DNA from: Spirosoma fluviale
Lineage (GTDB): Bacteria; Bacteroidota; Bacteroidia; Cytophagales; Spirosomataceae
NCBI GenBank assembly: GCA_945906915.1
Contig: CAMDSI010000014.1
Span: 1-19,848 of the forward strand
DNA length: 19,848 nt
Direction: 5' to 3'
Shown here: positions 17,444 through 19,848 of the stretch, piece by piece
How positions within the stretch are numbered: position 1 is the first letter of the stretch
Layout of the letters: every line of letters begins with the position of its first letter
Notes under the pieces: generated by a model
The model's database searches: none
The model's input: the letters and a program-made list of their open reading frames with translations, nothing else
Told to the model about the DNA's origin: nothing
Made by a program: the position numbers and the translations under genes

Positions 17444-17455
17444 TCCTTTAAAGGA
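17444..17455. repeat. 12-bp perfect palindrome in the tRNA leader
   Basis: TCCTTTAAAGGA is fully self-complementary and lies 10 bases before the mature tRNA and after the predicted transcription start. It could be a protein-binding site in DNA or, less likely because it has no loop, an RNA structure. A chance palindrome is possible in AT-rich DNA. Confidence 0.5.
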
Positions 17456-17465
17456 TGTACAATGC

Positions 17466-17539
17466 GGACTTGTAGCTCAGTTGGTTAGAGCATCTGACTC
17501 ATAATCAGGGGGTCCATGGTTCGAGCCCATGCTGGTCCA
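17466..17539 (+). tRNA. tRNA with CAU anticodon (Met elongator or Ile2)
   Basis: A full 74-nt cloverleaf can be drawn. The acceptor strand is 17466-17472 with 17532-17538, one T-T mismatch at pair 6-67 and a G-U at pair 5-68. The D stem is GCTC/GAGC (17475-17478, 17488-17491). The anticodon stem is 17493-17497 with 17505-17509 and the anticodon is CAT at 17500-17502. The T arm is CATGG/CCATG with loop TTCGAGC. The discriminator is A and CCA is not encoded. A CAU anticodon may read Met, or Ile if C34 is converted to lysidine by TilS; sequence alone here does not separate them. The initiator is unlikely because G1-C72 is paired. Confidence 0.95.
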
Positions 17540-17549
17540 CTCTTTTTTT

Positions 17550-17583
17550 ACCATACTCTTGATAAGGGAGTATGGTTTTTTTT
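17550..17583 (+). terminator. Strong intrinsic terminator after the tRNA
   Basis: A 9-bp stem ACCATACTC (17550-17558) pairs with GAGTATGGT (17568-17576). Two further T-G wobble pairs leave a GATAA loop. It runs into eight T (17576-17583). It ends the tRNA transcript 10 bases after the mature 3' end. Reading the opposite strand gives no T tract, so it works in the + direction only. Confidence 0.88.
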
Positions 17584-17717
17584 ATGCTAAAAATTCTAAA
17601 TATTTAAGCGAGACTGCTGCTAATGTCATGATAACAAAAGCGGGAGAATTTTTTGATTACTTTCATTATCTAATTTGATATAATGGTAATTTAACTCATT
17701 TAGGTTTTCATTCGGTA

Positions 17718-17725
17718 TTATTTTG
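17718..17725 (+). promoter_or_regulatory. Possible -7 element before the membrane regulator
   Basis: TTATTTTG matches TAnnTTTG with one mismatch and would start transcription near 17732, 24 bases before the ATG at 17756. No convincing -33 TTTG was found at the expected distance, so this is tentative. The rest of the gap from the tRNA terminator (17584-17717) shows no other feature I can support. Confidence 0.35.
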
Positions 17726-17755
17726 TACATTACAAGTATAACTAACCACTTAATA

Positions 17756-18898
17756 ATGCTGTTTCTTTTTCAATCGATTTTCGTCATGACGCTATTTACT
17801 AGTTTTATGACGCCTTCGATCATTTTTTTGAAATCGAGGGGTACCTTATTCGCTAATCCGAATATCTATTTAGCCATTCTATTTTTTATTTCTGGGATTT
17901 ACTGTTTGACTATTTATTCGATGTCCTTAGGGCATAGTCTATTGTTTACGGTCTTATTATATGGTAATTTCTCTTCTTTATACTTCTTAATTGGTCCGCT
18001 GATCTACTTTTATCTACGCAGTTTGAGAAGTGGAAATACGAAAATAAGTGGGGGTGATTTTTGGCATTTTATTCCCTTTATTCTCGTTTTTCTAGATACG
18101 ATACCCTATTATATATCGCCTTATGCCTATAAAGTGGGCGTAGTTAGTCAAGTCTTCAGTGATTGGACATCTATGTTCTCTATTCAATTAGGTTTTTTCT
18201 TTCAAGCATCCCATTTATATATATTCCGTCCTTTATTATTAACATTTTATACGGTATGGGGTATTCGCTTCATAAGGAATAATACAGTTTATTTTTATAA
18301 AGTGCTACAAGCAGGAAAATGGTTATTTGTTTTTCTTTTACTTCAATTAGTGGTTTTTGTTGGAATGAGCTCAGTATTTTTAGGCGTATGGTTAGAAAAT
18401 ACGTTTGGTTATTCTTTTTTAAATCACCCTACTGAAATAAAATATATCTCACTTTTGGCTTATATGGTCATGGTTTGTACTTTGTATTTATTTCCACAGG
18501 TAATCTATTTAAATGCAGATCGATTTAAACGTTTTTTTAACCCTCAGGATGAGTTTTATTACAAGATGGATCAAGCCATTAATGCCTGTTATATCTTTGA
18601 TAAACCCTTTTTAAAATCGGATTTGACTTTGCATCAATTCGGGGAATTAGTCCAAATAGACAAAAAGGTATTGAATGATTTTTTTGAACTTTATCTTTTC
18701 ACTAACTTCACCGATGAAATGAATCGATTGCGGATTCAATTTGCTAAGAATTTAATTAAGCAAGGTTGTTTGCAAAAATCGTGTTTGCAGAGTTTGTTTA
18801 AGGATTCTGGCTTTGAATGTGCGGAGGATTTGAGTTTTTATTTTTCGGAATTTGAAGGTAAAAGTGTAGAAGATTTTATTCTTACATTAAAAAAATAA
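17756..18898 (+). CDS. Seven-transmembrane AraC-type helix-turn-helix regulator
   Basis: A 380-residue protein joining a membrane sensor to a DNA-binding domain, a layout frequent in Bacteroidota. Seven hydrophobic segments lie at about 3-25, 36-57, 62-88, 103-120, 157-173, 189-213 and 230-252. Residues 283-380 form an AraC-like domain: FLKSDLTLHQFGELVQID covers the first helix-turn-helix region, NRLRIQFAKNLI is the linker helix, and DSGFECAEDLSFYFSEFEGK the second. The DSGF turn is kept, while the usual FKK after it reads FSEF, so the second reader helix is diverged. The ATG at 17756 is preferred over an in-frame TTG at 17723, which lies inside a candidate promoter element. The next gene starts 3 bases after the stop, so regulator and exported protein are probably cotranscribed. 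The ligand is unknown. Confidence 0.85.
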   Translation: MLFLFQSIFVMTLFTSFMTPSIIFLKSRGTLFANPNIYLAILFFISGIYCLTIYSMSLGHSLLFTVLLYGNFSSLYFLIGPLIYFYLRSLRSGNTKISGGDFWHFIPFILVFLDTIPYYISPYAYKVGVVSQVFSDWTSMFSIQLGFFFQASHLYIFRPLLLTFYTVWGIRFIRNNTVYFYKVLQAGKWLFVFLLLQLVVFVGMSSVFLGVWLENTFGYSFLNHPTEIKYISLLAYMVMVCTLYLFPQVIYLNADRFKRFFNPQDEFYYKMDQAINACYIFDKPFLKSDLTLHQFGELVQIDKKVLNDFFELYLFTNFTDEMNRLRIQFAKNLIKQGCLQKSCLQSLFKDSGFECAEDLSFYFSEFEGKSVEDFILTLKK

Positions 18899-18901
18899 TA
18901 T

Positions 18902-19417
18902 ATGAAAAGTGTTCTTATTGCATTCATGATGATTGGTTTTTCGCATTTTGCCTTCTCTCAAAAGGTGATTAGTTCATCGATAGGTGCCGGCGGTGCTACT
19001 ACGGTAGTGGAGGGTAAATATTATTCTCAAATCATTGGTCAGCAAAGCGCCGTTACAGGTACATCTTCTTCTGGCGGAGTGGTAGTTCGCCAAGGTTTTA
19101 AACAACCATCTTTATTAGCTCGCAGTATAGCAGCGTCTGGTATTAAATTAAATGTACAAGAAGAAAATCCGATCATATATACTGCTTTTCCTAATCCATT
19201 TGTTGATAAATTAACTATTGGTTTTTCGGTACCTAGTACTAAACCTACTTTTGTGGCTATTTATGATCAATTAGGGTCTGTTATCTTTCAGCATACCTAC
19301 GAAGCTCCGATTAAAGAGATCGTATTTAGTGATTTTTCTGGTATTCGCGTGGGTAAATATGTGTTGCATGTAATCTCTTCAGGAAAGCCATTTGCAACCA
19401 CGATTGTAAAAGAGTAA
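18902..19417 (+). CDS. Small secreted protein with T9SS type A C-terminal sorting domain
   Basis: A 171-residue exported protein. A signal peptide covers residues 1-20 (MKSVLIAFMM, hydrophobic core, likely cleavage after AFSQ). A short Gly/Ser-rich module (about 21-70) has the pattern seen in small Bacteroidota surface proteins: SSSIGAGGATT, YYSQIIGQQSAVTG and VVVRQGFKQPS. Residues about 91-171 are the sorting domain, with FPNPFVDKLTIGF (96-108), YDQLGSVIF (121-129) and GKYVLHVISSGK (151-162), ending at KE. This domain directs export through the T9SS pore, of which SprA, encoded upstream in this window, is the channel; anchoring or release then follows. The mature module is small and has no catalytic motif I recognise. 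It sits 3 bases after the membrane regulator and directly abuts a convergent gene. Confidence 0.9.
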   Translation: MKSVLIAFMMIGFSHFAFSQKVISSSIGAGGATTVVEGKYYSQIIGQQSAVTGTSSSGGVVVRQGFKQPSLLARSIAASGIKLNVQEENPIIYTAFPNPFVDKLTIGFSVPSTKPTFVAIYDQLGSVIFQHTYEAPIKEIVFSDFSGIRVGKYVLHVISSGKPFATTIVKE

Positions 19418-19848
19418 TTAAAGGCTAAAAGCTACGTATTTATTGCCTTTGGGAGTTCCTAATTTTGTTCCTCCACAGGCGATTACAATAAATTGTTTTC
19501 CATTCACTAAATAGGTGGATGGTGTCGCGAAAGCTGCTGCTGGCAATTGTATGGCCCGTAGCAGCTTTCCTGTTTTACTTTCATAGAATCTTAATTTTCC
19601 ATCTTTAGCTGCTCCTATAATTAATAAGCCGCTGGCCGTAATTATGGGACCTCCGTAATTCTCGGCTCCTGTTCCGGTAATACCTTTTTGAGCTAAGGTA
19701 GGTTCATCACCAAATGGTATTTTCCAAAGGTATTTTCCCGTATTTAAATCAATCGCATTAAGAGTTCCCCATGGCGGAGTTATAGCTGGTAAGCCTTTTG
19801 AATCTAGGAATTTATTATATCCAGTCATCTGGTAAGGGGGTTGATACC
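19418..19848 (-). CDS. PQQ-dependent glucose-dehydrogenase-like quinoprotein, C-terminal part
   Basis: The visible 143 residues are the C-terminal end of a beta-propeller quinoprotein that oxidises sugars or alcohols in the periplasm using pyrroloquinoline quinone. The motifs are YQMTGYNKFLDSKGLPA, PPWGTLNAIDLNTG (with the Trp-docking style LNAIDLNTGKYLWKIPFG) and GGPIITASGLLIIGAAKDG, followed by a closing FIVIACGGTKLGTPKGNKYVAFSL stretch. This best fits the membrane or soluble quinoprotein glucose dehydrogenase branch. The frame stays open to the right edge, with codons for YQPPYQ before the internal Met, so the gene continues outside the window and the ATG at 19828 is not its start. No C-terminal cytochrome c domain is present. 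Its stop abuts the stop of the T9SS cargo with no gap and no obvious shared terminator. Confidence 0.88.
   Translation of the reverse strand, partial: YQPPYQMTGYNKFLDSKGLPAITPPWGTLNAIDLNTGKYLWKIPFGDEPTLAQKGITGTGAENYGGPIITASGLLIIGAAKDGKLRFYESKTGKLLRAIQLPAAAFATPSTYLVNGKQFIVIACGGTKLGTPKGNKYVAFSL

Noticed and set aside
17379..17465. Promoter for the HD-lpx operon on the - strand
   Set aside because: Partial matches such as TAAATTTC exist near the HD start, but no -33 element sits at the expected distance, so I do not call one.
17679..17684. TATAAT hexamer resembling an E. coli sigma-70 -10 box
   Set aside because: Bacteroidota primary promoters use TAnnTTTG, no matching -35 is present at the right distance, and TATAAT is common by chance in AT-rich DNA.
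17723..17755. In-frame TTG extension adding 11 residues to the membrane regulator
   Set aside because: The TTG lies within a candidate -7 element and the ATG at 17756 directly precedes the first membrane segment, so the ATG is the more likely start.

Overview
The window looks like an AT-rich chromosomal segment from a Bacteroidota bacterium, most likely of the order Cytophagales. Evidence for this: a full-length SprA (outer-membrane translocon of the type IX secretion system, T9SS), a GldF-type gliding permease, a small exported protein with a T9SS C-terminal sorting domain, the Bacteroidota fusion of LpxC with FabZ, two DUF4199-type membrane proteins, promoter elements of the TTTG / TAnnTTTG type, and no Shine-Dalgarno-like spacing at most starts. 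Genus cannot be told from the sequence alone.

Layout. (1) Bases 1-8773, + strand: the 3' part of an MltD-like lytic transglycosylase, then ruvA, then the 7.1-kb sprA, with gaps of 2 and 0 bases, so probably one operon. (2) 8774-9258: a good Bacteroidota promoter, gcvH (glycine cleavage H protein) and an intrinsic terminator. ruvA-sprA-gcvH is an order I recall from other Bacteroidota. (3) 9259-12299, + strand: a degenerate dihydroorotase-like protein, two DUF4199-like membrane proteins and a GldF-like ABC permease, all spaced by 2 bases or fewer. (4) 12292-17378, - strand: an HD-domain phosphohydrolase, lpxD, lpxC-fabZ, lpxA and a small ABC ATPase. Gaps are 40, 8, 11 and 6 bases, so this is a lipid A biosynthesis operon with an HD protein at its head and an ATPase at its tail. 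Its last gene overlaps the GldF-like gene tail to tail by 8 bases. (5) 17398-17583, + strand: a tRNA with a CAU anticodon, with a promoter and a strong terminator. (6) 17718-19417, + strand: a two-gene unit of a seven-transmembrane AraC-type regulator and a T9SS-exported protein. (7) 19418-19848, - strand: the C-terminal end of a PQQ-dependent glucose-dehydrogenase-like enzyme that continues beyond the window.

How the parts relate. Most genes serve the cell envelope: peptidoglycan cleavage (transglycosylase), protein export and gliding (SprA, GldF-like, sorted cargo) and lipid A synthesis (LpxA, LpxC, LpxD). FabZ links lipid A to fatty-acid elongation. RuvA, GcvH and the tRNA are housekeeping genes. 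No mobile element, prophage, CRISPR array or clear horizontally acquired island is visible. The less ordinary points are the dihydroorotase homologue that has lost most metal ligands, the ABC ATPase with altered Q- and H-loops beside the lpx genes, a gldF-like gene with no gldG after it, and the membrane regulator paired with a T9SS cargo. I do not see a clearly new multi-gene system.
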